Assembly: GCF_900013425.1 (NCBI RefSeq)
Contig: NZ_FBXK01000005.1
Span: 2,480,001-2,544,000 of the forward strand
Length of the DNA: 64,000 nt
Direction: 5' to 3'
Source: Sphingobium sp. Z007
GTDB lineage: Bacteria > Pseudomonadota > Alphaproteobacteria > Sphingomonadales > Sphingomonadaceae
Part shown: piece by piece, positions 26,149 through 34,626 of the stretch
Layout of the letters: every line of letters begins with the position of its first letter
How positions within the stretch are numbered: position 1 is the stretch's first letter
The notes under the pieces: model-generated
The model's database searches: none
What the model was told of the DNA's origin: nothing
The model's input: only the letters and a program-made list of their open reading frames with translations
Made by a program: the position numbers and the translations under genes

Positions 26149-27489
26149 TTACCGCAGGTCGATCGGCGCGGAATCCGCATCGGGCAGCGTCCCGCCCATG
26201 ATCGTCGCCAGCGTCGGCGCGATCGCGCGCATATCGATCCGGCCCAGATCCTTGCCCGCGGCGATCCCCTTGCCCATCACCATGAAGGTCGCGTCCAGAT
26301 GGGCGGGACCGGGCAGATAGCCGTGCATCCCCTTGACCGGCGTGGGCGCGATCAAGGGCGCGCTCGCCCCACGGAAGATGTCGGTGACGAAGCCGGGCTT
26401 CAGATTGACATAATAAGACGCCTGCGGATTGCCGCCGATTTTGGCGATCGCCGCCTTGTCCAGCACTGCCGCGATGCCGTTGGCCGGGTTGGCGGCGAGT
26501 CGGTCGAGCAGCGTCTTCGTCCGATCGGCGATGGCGGCGTCATCCAGGCGCGCCAGCATGATCGCGGCCGACCCGCCCGCTATCCAGGGCATTGCCTGCC
26601 AGGACGCGACCTTGCCGTCCTTGTCCAGCGTGATGAGCCCTTCGTCGATGAAGGCGCGGAAAAGGTTGAGGCCGGTCTGGGTCGCTTCGAACCCATGGTC
26701 GCTGACCAGCGCGATCGCCGCGTCGGGATGCGCCTTGCGCTCCGCGGCGATCAGATCGCCGACGATGGCGTCGATCTTTTCCAGCACGGCTTTGGCCTGT
26801 GGCGTATCTGGCCCCATCGCATGTTGTTCATGGTCGAGCGCGGTCAGATAGACGGTCAGGAATTGCGGCTTGTGCGCGGCGATCAGCGCGGCAGCGAAAC
26901 GGCCCCTATTCTGGTCGCCGGGCAGGCTCTCGTCGATGCCCATGGCGTAGGGCTGGCCGACTTTCGCTTCCAGTTCCGCTTTCAGCCCCGACGTCGCCAG
27001 CGCATCGAGCAATTTCGCATCGTCGGCATGGCCGGTGCGCCAGATTTGCGAGAGGTTCCAGGTCACGCCCCTGGCCGCCACGCTGACCGGCCAATGGACG
27101 TTGCCAGTGGACAGGCCCGCCTTCGTGGCCGCCTCCCACAGGGTCGGCACCTTGATATCCTGCGCATACCAGTACCAGCCGCCCTGGTTGATGCCGGTCG
27201 GATCGAAACTGTTATTGGCGACGATGCCATGTGTCGCGGGCGACACCCCGGTCATCAGCGTCGTGTGGCTGGGATAGGTCAATGTGGGCGCGACCCCGGT
27301 GACGCCCGACGCATGGGCGCCATCGGTCAGAAATCGGCGCAGATTGGGTAGGGAAAGGCCGCGCTTTTGCGCCTCCAGCACGTCGCCGGGCCGCAGCCCG
27401 TCAATCGAGATGAGGAGCAGCGGCTCCGCCAGCGCCGCGCTCGGTGTGAACGCGGTAAGAGCGGAGAGGAGAAGCGCGACCTTTTTCAC
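26149..27489 (-). CDS. ENPP-type nucleotide pyrophosphatase/phosphodiesterase, periplasmic
   Basis: A 446-residue alkaline-phosphatase-superfamily enzyme with a signal peptide (MKKVALLLSALTAFTPSAALA). Zinc ligand D30 in ISIDGLRPGD, nucleophile T71 in APTLTYPSHTTLMTG, DHEQHAMGP, and VSDHGFEAT, and a C-terminal His in VKGMHGYLP. The family splits phosphodiester or pyrophosphate bonds of nucleotides or phospholipid-like esters. It lies 4 nt after a TonB receptor gene, so the enzyme and receptor probably handle the same phosphorus-containing nutrient. Confidence 0.9.
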   Translation of the reverse strand: MKKVALLLSALTAFTPSAALAEPLLLISIDGLRPGDVLEAQKRGLSLPNLRRFLTDGAHASGVTGVAPTLTYPSHTTLMTGVSPATHGIVANNSFDPTGINQGGWYWYAQDIKVPTLWEAATKAGLSTGNVHWPVSVAARGVTWNLSQIWRTGHADDAKLLDALATSGLKAELEAKVGQPYAMGIDESLPGDQNRGRFAAALIAAHKPQFLTVYLTALDHEQHAMGPDTPQAKAVLEKIDAIVGDLIAAERKAHPDAAIALVSDHGFEATQTGLNLFRAFIDEGLITLDKDGKVASWQAMPWIAGGSAAIMLARLDDAAIADRTKTLLDRLAANPANGIAAVLDKAAIAKIGGNPQASYYVNLKPGFVTDIFRGASAPLIAPTPVKGMHGYLPGPAHLDATFMVMGKGIAAGKDLGRIDMRAIAPTLATIMGGTLPDADSAPIDLR

Positions 27490-27493
27490 TATT

Positions 27494-29794
27494 TTAGAAC
27501 CCGGCCTTCAACGTCGCGAAGAATTGCTGCGGCGCGCCGACCAGCAGGGTCTGCGCGTCGCCGCTGTTGCCGAAACCGCCCGACCCGATCGTGCCGACAT
27601 ATTTCTTGTCGAACAGGTTGGTGACGTTCATCTGGATTTCGACCTTGTCGGTGAAGCGATAGCCCAGCGACGCATCCACGATCACGCGCTCGGGCACAGA
27701 GGCGTCGTTGGTGTAGCTGTAGAAGCGACGCGACATATAGTTGACGCCGACGCGGAAGAAGCGCTGGCCATCGTCATAGTTGAATTCGCCGCGCGCCATA
27801 TGCTTGGGGCTGTCGACCACGGTCTTGTCCTCGATCGCGGCGACCACCACGCCATTGCCGTTCACGACATCGTCGCGATAGGTAGCGTCGGTGTAGCTGT
27901 AGCTGGCATAGAGGCCAAAGCCGCCGCCCAGCCGCAGGTCGCCCGCCGCCTCGACGCCGACCGCGCGGACGCCACCGACATTCTGGAGCGCCGACGGATT
28001 GCCTTGGATCGCCGAGCCGACCTGCACGGCCAGCAGACGGTTCTTGAAGTTGACCAGATAGGCGCCCAGCGTGCCGTTGAAGACCGGCGTGTTATAGCGC
28101 AGGCCGAGTTCGAAGGTGTCCGACGTTTCGGGCTTCAGATCATCCTTGATCGCGTCGAAACCGGCCTGGTTGGTGGAAAAGGGACCAGTGGTCGTGGCGC
28201 TGGCGAAGGCGCGGGTGACCTGGGTGAAGCCGCCGAAGATTTCCGCTTCGGGCGTCAATTCGACCGCGAAGCCCGCATGCGGCTGGAACCAGTCTTCCGC
28301 CTTGATCTTGCCTTCGGGGAAGGTGGACGACACGACCGCTTCGGCCTTGTTCGTGACCTTGAAGCCCTTCCACCCCAGATTGATCGTCACCATGCCGAGA
28401 TCGATCTTGTCCTGCACATGATATTGGAAGGTGTCGGTGGTGAAGTCGAATTCCCACTGAGTGAAGAAGGGGTTTTTGGGATAGTCGCGGAACGACAGGC
28501 CCGGTTCGGTCCGGCTGGCGAAGGCGTAGAAGCGGCGGGCCTGATGGAACTTGTTATTCTCATACCAGGCGCCGACGCTCAGATTCTGGATGCCCAGCGT
28601 ATAGTCGAGGCTGCCGAACACGCCGATCCGGTCCATGTCATATTCGGTGGTGCGCACCGACATGGGCACGCCGTTCGGGCTGGGGGTATAGGGGGTGCCC
28701 CACAGACCCATGCCGCTGTTATTGTGGTAATAGCCCTTGATCTTGAAGGTCGCGGCGTCGCCCAGCGGCGTGGTCAGCCCCACCGCGCCCAGCCAGTCCT
28801 TGCGCAGGCCGGCCGCGTCATAATAGGCGTCGTCGGCGCTGGTGACATTGCCGGGATAGACCTGGCCACCGGCGACCGGCGCACCGCTATAGTCGAAACG
28901 ACCATCGGGGAAGGGCGAGCCGCCGCTATTGCTAACGCGGTCCACGTCATTGAGGCGGTCGGCATAGTCGATCGCACGGGTATAATCGGGATAAGTGTTG
29001 TCCCAGTCCCAGCCGAGGCGACGGATCATGCCCATCGACATGTCCTGATAATCCTGTTCGCGGCGGTCGGAATAGCTCAGCCAGCCGTCGATCTTCGCGT
29101 CGCCGATGGGGATGATGACCTTGGCATTGCCCATATGCTGGTCCTGAACGCCCTCGCCCTTATATTTGTCGGTCGAGCCATAGCCATAGGACACGTAACC
29201 GCGGATACCGTCCGCGCTCCCTAAGTTGATGCGACCAAAGGCGCGCCAGGTGTCGTTGCTGCCATAGGTCAGGTTGCCCTGCGCGCCCAGTTCGCCGGTC
29301 GGGTCCATCGAGAAGGTTTCGACCGTGCCGCCGAGGTTGCCGGTGGCCTGCGTGCCGAGCGAACCGGCGCCCTGGCTGACGCGCACGCTGCCGATATTTT
29401 CGCTGCTGATTGCGCGGGTGATGTGCAGGCCGTTATGGTTGCCATAGCTCATGTCGCCCAGCGGGATACCGTCGAAGGTGAAGCCGAGCTGGTTCTGATT
29501 GAAGCTGCGGATGGTGATCCGCTGCGACCATTCATAATTGCCGAACGGGTCGGCCGACTGGAAATTGACGCTGGGCAGCTTCTCGATGGCTTTGAGCGGA
29601 TTGGTGCCCGGCGTCAGCACGACGATGTCGCGCGCCTTGATTTCCTGCACCTGGCGGGTTTCGCCCCGGCCGAACACGATGATATCAGCGCCATCGACAG
29701 CGGCGGCATCGGCGGCGGGCGCAACATCCTGGGCATAGGCGGATTGGGCGATGATGGCGGTCGACGCCATCAGCAGAGCGGTGGTGATACGCAT
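27494..29794 (-). CDS. TonB-dependent outer-membrane receptor
   Basis: A 766-residue protein with a signal peptide (residues 1-21, ending AYAQ), a plug domain (TNPLKAIEKLPSVNFQSADP, ITIRSFNQNQLGFTFDGIPL) and a 22-strand barrel that ends in Phe (FFATLKAGF). TonB receptors take up scarce nutrients across the outer membrane. Substrate not readable from sequence. Directly followed by the ENPP phosphodiesterase, in one operon. A large hairpin lies in the 122-bp gap on its 5' side. Confidence 0.93.
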   Translation of the reverse strand: MRITTALLMASTAIIAQSAYAQDVAPAADAAAVDGADIIVFGRGETRQVQEIKARDIVVLTPGTNPLKAIEKLPSVNFQSADPFGNYEWSQRITIRSFNQNQLGFTFDGIPLGDMSYGNHNGLHITRAISSENIGSVRVSQGAGSLGTQATGNLGGTVETFSMDPTGELGAQGNLTYGSNDTWRAFGRINLGSADGIRGYVSYGYGSTDKYKGEGVQDQHMGNAKVIIPIGDAKIDGWLSYSDRREQDYQDMSMGMIRRLGWDWDNTYPDYTRAIDYADRLNDVDRVSNSGGSPFPDGRFDYSGAPVAGGQVYPGNVTSADDAYYDAAGLRKDWLGAVGLTTPLGDAATFKIKGYYHNNSGMGLWGTPYTPSPNGVPMSVRTTEYDMDRIGVFGSLDYTLGIQNLSVGAWYENNKFHQARRFYAFASRTEPGLSFRDYPKNPFFTQWEFDFTTDTFQYHVQDKIDLGMVTINLGWKGFKVTNKAEAVVSSTFPEGKIKAEDWFQPHAGFAVELTPEAEIFGGFTQVTRAFASATTTGPFSTNQAGFDAIKDDLKPETSDTFELGLRYNTPVFNGTLGAYLVNFKNRLLAVQVGSAIQGNPSALQNVGGVRAVGVEAAGDLRLGGGFGLYASYSYTDATYRDDVVNGNGVVVAAIEDKTVVDSPKHMARGEFNYDDGQRFFRVGVNYMSRRFYSYTNDASVPERVIVDASLGYRFTDKVEIQMNVTNLFDKKYVGTIGSGGFGNSGDAQTLLVGAPQQFFATLKAGF

Positions 29795-29871
29795 GGTCGG
29801 ATAATCCCCCTTTGGATCTTAATTCGGGGGCGGCCTATCCGCGTCATGTTGCACCGCAATGTGGATTGCGC

Positions 29872-29906
29872 GACGGCGCCATGTCATATCAATGACAGGC
29901 GCCGTC
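29872..29906 (-). terminator. Long hairpin between the DUF4198 gene and the TonB receptor gene
   Basis: GACGGCGCC-A-TGTCAT and ATGACAGGCGCCGTC form a 15-bp stem with one bulged A and a 4-nt loop. It lies 11 nt after the stop of the DUF4198 gene on the minus strand and upstream of the receptor. There is no T run, so it is either a Rho-type or transcript-stabilising hairpin, or an attenuator of the receptor operon. Confidence 0.5.
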
Positions 29907-29916
29907 ACATTGTTGC

Positions 29917-30549
29917 TCAGTCGTTCAAGAAGGTCAGCGTCGCGATGTGATAGAGGGTCGCCACCTTCTGCCCGGCCAGGCTGAGGTCGCCCTTTTCCGT
30001 CTGCGTCGCGCTCAGGATATAGCGGCCCTTGTCCTTGAGCGGCAGCGTGACGCGCCCCTGCGCATCGGTGACGAAAGCCTTGGACCATTTGTCGGGCGAG
30101 ATGACGGTCAGTTTGGCCGCGGACACCGGCTTGCCGTTGCGCAGCAAGGTGAAGCTGTCGGCGTTGGCGGCGGTCGGCACGATCTCCAGCGGCAGGCCCG
30201 CCTTGGCTTCGGCGCGGCCAGCGCGGGCGTAATAGATTACGCCTTCCTTCTTGCCCTCTTCGCCCCAGGGCGCGAACACGCTGTCGTCGATGACGCGCAC
30301 ATCGCCGGGCGGCGCGGCCACCTCGATATAGCCGGTCTTGCGGACCTGTGCGGCGCTCGACGCGGGCACCAGCTTGGGGCTTTTCAGCTTCTCGAACTCA
30401 GGATCGCCGCCTTCCGGCAACGCCTCACCCGGTTCGCCCAGATAGATGCGCGCCGGCCCCGTGCCGTCGCGCTCCACCCACACTTCATGCGCCTGCGCCG
30501 TGGAGGACAGGCTCAACAGCGCCGCCAAGACGATGGATAGTGTCTTCAT
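29917..30549 (-). CDS. DUF4198-type periplasmic protein
   Basis: A 210-residue protein with a clear signal peptide (MKTLSIVLAALLSLSSTAQA) followed by HEVWVERDG, the hallmark N-terminus of DUF4198/NikM-like proteins, where the first His of the mature protein can bind metal. The rest is a beta-sandwich (GRVTLPLKDKGRYILSATQ). The family occurs with metal uptake systems. It lies 22 nt after the siderophore receptor gene on the same strand, so it is probably expressed with it. Confidence 0.85.
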   Translation of the reverse strand: MKTLSIVLAALLSLSSTAQAHEVWVERDGTGPARIYLGEPGEALPEGGDPEFEKLKSPKLVPASSAAQVRKTGYIEVAAPPGDVRVIDDSVFAPWGEEGKKEGVIYYARAGRAEAKAGLPLEIVPTAANADSFTLLRNGKPVSAAKLTVISPDKWSKAFVTDAQGRVTLPLKDKGRYILSATQTEKGDLSLAGQKVATLYHIATLTFLND

Positions 30550-30571
30550 GTTCGCTCTCCTTTTATGATCG

Positions 30572-32659
30572 TCAGAACCGGAAGCCGACCGTGCCCATCA
30601 CGTTGCGCGGCGCGCCGACGAAGCAGTCGCCCCGCGCCAGGCAGGACGCATAATAGCGGTTGTCGAGCAGATTGGTCGCGTTCAGTGCAAAGCGCCAGCT
30701 GTTCCAGTTGATCTCCGCCAGCGCATCGACCGTGGTGCGGGCCGGGGTGACGATGGACCAGAGGGCGCTGGTCGAGACGCTCCTGCCACTATAGACGACG
30801 CCGCCGCCCAGGCGCAGCTGGGCTTCGTCCACGAGGCCGAATGTCTTGGTGGTCCAGAAGGACGCGGTGTGGCGCGGCATATAGTCCAGGCTGGTGTTCA
30901 CTTCCGACTTGAGCTTGGCATAGCCATAATTGGCCAGCAGCTCGAAATTGCCCGGCAGGGTGCGGCTGGCCTCGATCTCGAACCCCTTGGTGTCCAGCAC
31001 GCCCGACTGGGACGTGGAATTATTGGCGCCGTAGAGGACGCGGTTGCGTTCCTTGATCTTGAAGACCGTGGCGGTGACCAGCGTGTTGACGTCCGGCTGC
31101 CACTTCACGCCCGCTTCATATTGGGTGCCGGTCTGGGGACGGTAGGGATCGCCGAAGATCGTGTTTCCAGTTTCGTCCTGGCCTATCTGAAGTCGGCCGG
31201 CGACCGGCAGGAAGCTCTCGGTATAGCTGAAGAAGGGCGAGATGCCGGCGCCGATCTCGCCGATGATGCCGGCGCGGAAGGTGGTGGCATTATCTTTCTG
31301 GCCCGACGAGCCGGTGACACGGTCGCGGCGCGCGCCCAGTACGACCGATACGCGGTCGTAGAGGCGGATCTGGTCCTGGACATAGACGCCAAGCTGCTTC
31401 TGCGATTCCGTGATGAAGGGACCGGTGGGATCATAGGTTTTCAGCGCATCATAATCGATGTCGTAGAGATCGACGAGTTCAGACCCACCAGCATAGCGCT
31501 TGGATACTTTGTTCCAGCTATAATCAATGCCGACCAGCATCTTATGTTCGATATTCGCGCCGGTGTTGAAAGTGAACTGGATGTTGTTGTCGGTCGAGAA
31601 CACGTTCATCCGCGCGTCGCTGGCATCCGCGGTCAGGCCGATGGTGCGCCCGTCCGTGCCATAGACCGAGAAGGGGTCCTTAGGGTTCGAATAGCTGTCG
31701 GCATAATGGGTGTTATATTCCAGGTCGCTGTCGATGTAGCGGGCCTTGAGGTTGATCTTGATCGCGTCGGAGAAGCTGTGGGTGATGGAGCCGCCGCCTT
31801 GCAGCGAGCGGCCATTGTAACGGTCCCAGCCTGCCTTGCCGACGAATGTGTAGCGACCAAGTTGCTCGCCAGCGACAGTGTTCGGGCGGAACGTGCCGAC
31901 GATCGGCAGGAATTGCGAAGTCGAACCGGTGTCGTCCTCCTGGTAAAGCCCGGTCAGCACGACGTCGGTATCCGGCGTCGGCTGCCAGCGGATCGACGGG
32001 GCGAACATCACCCGGTCGTCGGGCACATGATCGACATAGGTGTCGGCGTCGCGGGCACGGCCGACGAAGCGCACCGCCAGATTATCGGCCAGCGCGACAT
32101 TGGCGTCGCCCAGTACCTCCTTGCGATCATAGCTGCCATAGACGAGATTGATTTCGCCCCCGGTGCGGAACTCCGGCGACTTGGACACCAGGTTGACGAG
32201 GCCGCCGATCGACCCCTGGCCGAACAGCACGGACGCCGGACCGCGCAGGATTTCCACGCGCGAGAAATTATAGGGGTCCGACGTGATGCTGGCATAATAG
32301 CTGAAGATGTCGCGCATGCCGTCGCGGAACTGCAATGCGTCCAGGCCGCGCACGTTGAACCCATCGACGCGGGTGTCGCGGCCATAGGGATTGGCGAGCA
32401 CACCCGCGGCATATTTGACCGTGTCGGAAATGCTGATTGCACCCTGCGACAGATATTGTTCCGAGGTGATGACCTTGATCGGCTGGGGCAGTTCGATCAG
32501 CGCGGTGTCCGTCTTGGACCCGGTCGTGGCGGCAGTGACGACGATATTGTCCTGCGCCTGCTCCACATCCGCCGCCACGGCGTCGTCCGCCGCATGAACG
32601 GCCGGATGGCACAACGCGATTGCCGCCACACTGCCAAGCGCGATCCATTTTACGGTCAT
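30572..32659 (-). CDS. TonB-dependent siderophore receptor
   Basis: About 695 residues. I chose the start at 32659 because AAGGGGG lies 7 nt upstream and MTVKWIALGSVAAIALCHPA is a signal peptide; the frame is open to 32986 but that part looks non-coding. The plug has LPQPIKVITSEQYLSQGA and VDGFNVRGLDALQFRDGM and VEILRGPASVLFGQG, the siderophore-receptor pattern (FhuA/FpvA type). The barrel ends in GTVGFRF. Iron-box-like palindromes lie 54-98 bp upstream. It is likely induced by iron shortage. The exact siderophore is unknown. Confidence 0.94.
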   Translation of the reverse strand: MTVKWIALGSVAAIALCHPAVHAADDAVAADVEQAQDNIVVTAATTGSKTDTALIELPQPIKVITSEQYLSQGAISISDTVKYAAGVLANPYGRDTRVDGFNVRGLDALQFRDGMRDIFSYYASITSDPYNFSRVEILRGPASVLFGQGSIGGLVNLVSKSPEFRTGGEINLVYGSYDRKEVLGDANVALADNLAVRFVGRARDADTYVDHVPDDRVMFAPSIRWQPTPDTDVVLTGLYQEDDTGSTSQFLPIVGTFRPNTVAGEQLGRYTFVGKAGWDRYNGRSLQGGGSITHSFSDAIKINLKARYIDSDLEYNTHYADSYSNPKDPFSVYGTDGRTIGLTADASDARMNVFSTDNNIQFTFNTGANIEHKMLVGIDYSWNKVSKRYAGGSELVDLYDIDYDALKTYDPTGPFITESQKQLGVYVQDQIRLYDRVSVVLGARRDRVTGSSGQKDNATTFRAGIIGEIGAGISPFFSYTESFLPVAGRLQIGQDETGNTIFGDPYRPQTGTQYEAGVKWQPDVNTLVTATVFKIKERNRVLYGANNSTSQSGVLDTKGFEIEASRTLPGNFELLANYGYAKLKSEVNTSLDYMPRHTASFWTTKTFGLVDEAQLRLGGGVVYSGRSVSTSALWSIVTPARTTVDALAEINWNSWRFALNATNLLDNRYYASCLARGDCFVGAPRNVMGTVGFRF

Positions 32660-32712
32660 TATCAAGCCCCCTTGTTGATTTGGCGATTCGTTCAAGCGGC
32701 TCTTAAGGATAA

Positions 32713-32757
32713 TGCGACATATTCGCAATTGATTGCGATATTGCGACAAATTTGCAA
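32713..32757. promoter_or_regulatory. Overlapping iron-box-like palindromes
   Basis: Three overlapping inverted repeats: TGCGA-CATAT-TCGCA (32713-32727), TCGCAA-TTGA-TTGCGA (32723-32738) and TTGC-GACAAATTT-GCAA (32741-32757). TGCGA/TCGCA arms resemble alphaproteobacterial iron-responsive (Fur-type) sites. They lie 54-98 bp upstream of the siderophore receptor start, where binding would block transcription when iron is plentiful. Confidence 0.6.
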
Positions 32758-32870
32758 GGCGGGCAATCGCCTTAACCTGGATTAGTCGCCTCCCTTTTCC
32801 ATAAGGCGCAATGAACTCAATGGCTTGTGGCGCGTTGTCGGGGAGTAAAAGGCGGGGATGGAGGCAGGCA

Positions 32871-33161
32871 ATGGCGATTTCGGTACGATTCCCCGATGGC
32901 AGCTGGCGAGACGTTCCCAGCGAATTACGCCATGTCGATCCTACAACGACCGGCGTGGCGAGCCGCTTTTGCAACATACCCGTCAATTGTGATCCGCAAT
33001 GGCGCTATCTGTGCATGGCCGGCGTCTGGCACGCGCGGCCGCGCCATGGCAAACTGGCGATCCTGACGCCCACGGTCGAAGATTGGTGGAATGGGATAAC
33101 GGCCATGGCCGATACGCCGGCCTCTTCGGACAGGGCCGCCCATTCGCCGCGTGCCGCCTGA
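32871..33161 (+). CDS. Small hypothetical protein
   Basis: A 96-residue protein starting MAISVRFPDGSWRDVPSE; GGAGG lies 6 nt upstream of this ATG, so I prefer it to the longer frame from 32811. It contains WRYLCMAGVWHARPRHGKL and VEDWWNGITAMADT, rich in Trp and basic residues, with no signal peptide. It is divergent from the siderophore receptor across the iron-box-like sites and could share their control. No family recognised. Confidence 0.5.
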   Translation: MAISVRFPDGSWRDVPSELRHVDPTTTGVASRFCNIPVNCDPQWRYLCMAGVWHARPRHGKLAILTPTVEDWWNGITAMADTPASSDRAAHSPRAA

Positions 33162-33172
33162 CTATATGCGTG

Positions 33173-34222
33173 TCAGGGGCACGGATCGGGGATGGCGCGA
33201 TGCACCGCCTCTATCGCGGCCAGTTGTTCTTCGGTCAATTTGATGTCCACGCTCGCAATATTCGCCTTTAGCTGATCCAGACTGGTTGCGCCGATGATCG
33301 TTGCGGTGACGAAGGGCTGCGCGTTGACGAAAGCCAATGCCAGCTGCGCCGGGTCCAGCCCGAAGGCATGGGCGATCGCCACATAGCGTGCGCTGGCGAG
33401 CGGCTGATTGGGGAGGTCGTAGCGCACGAACTGGCGCGACACGTCGCGGCGCGAACCGGGCGGAATGACCCCGCCCAGATATTTGCCCGTCAGATTGCCC
33501 CCCGCCAGCGGAGAGTAGGCCAGCAACCCTACATCCTCACGCAACGCATATTCCGATAGGCCAATCTCGAACGTCCGGTTTAGCAGGCTGTAGGCGTTCT
33601 GGATGGAGGCGACCCGCGGCAACCCCTGATCGCGCGCCAGCCGCAGATATTCGCTCAAGCCCCATGGCGTTTCGTTCGACACACCGACATGGCGGACCTT
33701 GCCGGCCCGGACCAGTTCGGCCAGCGCCTCCAGCGTTTCCTCAATAGGCACCGTATCGGGACCATCGGCCAGCGCGCTCAGGCCACGCGCGCCGAAGGAC
33801 GGCACCGGCCGGTCGGGCCAATGCACCTGGTACAGGTCGATATAGTCGGTGCGCAACCGCTTCAGGCTGTCATCGACCGCCTGATGGATGTTGCGGCGGT
33901 CCAGCCGGTTGTCGCCGCCGCGAAATGTGCGGATCGGGTCGCGTGACGGCCCAGCCACTTTTGTCGCCAGGACGATGTCGTCGCGCTTGCCGCGCGCCGC
34001 GATCCAGTTGCCGATATAGGTTTCGGTCAGGAATTGCGTGTCGGCGCTGACCGGCGTCACCGGATAGGCTTCGGCCGTATCGATGAAGTTGACGCCCTGG
34101 TCGATCGCATAATCGAGCTGGGCGTGCGCCTCCGCCTCGCTATTTTGCGAGCCCCAAGTCATGGTGCCGAGGCAAATCAGGCTGACTTTCAGGTCCGTGC
34201 GGCCGAGCGTGCGGTAGTCCAT
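33173..34222 (-). CDS. Aldo/keto reductase (Tas-like)
   Basis: A 349-residue TIM-barrel oxidoreductase. Catalytic tetrad seen: D48 and Y53 in FIDTAEAYP, K88 in LATKVAG and H134 in YQVHWPD. GVSNETPWGLSEY and YSPLAGGNLTGKYL are typical of the Tas/YghZ group. The family reduces aldehydes or ketones with NADPH in the cytoplasm. The substrate is unknown. It stands alone, with its stop 11 nt from the end of the convergent small gene. Confidence 0.92.
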   Translation of the reverse strand: MDYRTLGRTDLKVSLICLGTMTWGSQNSEAEAHAQLDYAIDQGVNFIDTAEAYPVTPVSADTQFLTETYIGNWIAARGKRDDIVLATKVAGPSRDPIRTFRGGDNRLDRRNIHQAVDDSLKRLRTDYIDLYQVHWPDRPVPSFGARGLSALADGPDTVPIEETLEALAELVRAGKVRHVGVSNETPWGLSEYLRLARDQGLPRVASIQNAYSLLNRTFEIGLSEYALREDVGLLAYSPLAGGNLTGKYLGGVIPPGSRRDVSRQFVRYDLPNQPLASARYVAIAHAFGLDPAQLALAFVNAQPFVTATIIGATSLDQLKANIASVDIKLTEEQLAAIEAVHRAIPDPCP

Positions 34223-34328
34223 GCGATCCTCTCGATACTATAGGCTGGGGTCTTACCCGGCGGCAGGCGGAAAGAAAGGGGACAGAACGTGCTTCACCAA
34301 AACTCATCAATCTATAAGGCGCGCGCGG

Positions 34329-34580
34329 TCAGCCCTGTTCGGTCAGTTCCATGAAATTGCGCGCGGCATCGCGGTCCGCCGCATCCTTGAACGCCACGTC
34401 CAGGTCGGGGGCATCGCCAAGCAGGAACAGCAGCGACCAGAGCGCGAAGCGCCGCCCGCGATCTTTCTCCAGCCCCAGGTCGACGCGCATCCGCTCGATC
34501 CCCGACGCCAGCGCAGCGGGCGGCAGGCTGTCGATCTCGGTCGTGCCGAAATAGCGCTGGAGCTGGTCGTCGAAATGCAT
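34329..34580 (-). CDS. Small hypothetical protein
   Basis: An 83-residue protein starting MHFDDQLQRYFGTTEIDSLP, containing ERMRVDLGLEKDRGRRFALW and ending FMELTEQG. The frame is open upstream into the methyltransferase gene, but MHFDDQ is the first start codon after that gene ends. It is helical and charged, with no signal peptide. It follows the methyltransferase by 46 nt on the same strand and is probably the last gene of the prfB operon. No family recognised with certainty. Confidence 0.6.
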   Translation of the reverse strand: MHFDDQLQRYFGTTEIDSLPPAALASGIERMRVDLGLEKDRGRRFALWSLLFLLGDAPDLDVAFKDAADRDAARNFMELTEQG

Positions 34581-34626
34581 CGCTATCCGCCCTACAGCCG
34601 CGCGCGCCCGGTGGGCAAGGTCGGGA

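Noticed and set aside
27284..29224. 646-residue plus-strand open frame opposite the TonB receptor
   Set aside because: It is a shadow of the receptor gene: an unbroken frame created by G/C-rich third positions. Composition is Arg/His/Asp-rich with no recognisable domain.
30869..32785. 638-residue plus-strand open frame opposite the siderophore receptor
   Set aside because: Shadow of the receptor; no ribosome site and no protein family resemblance.
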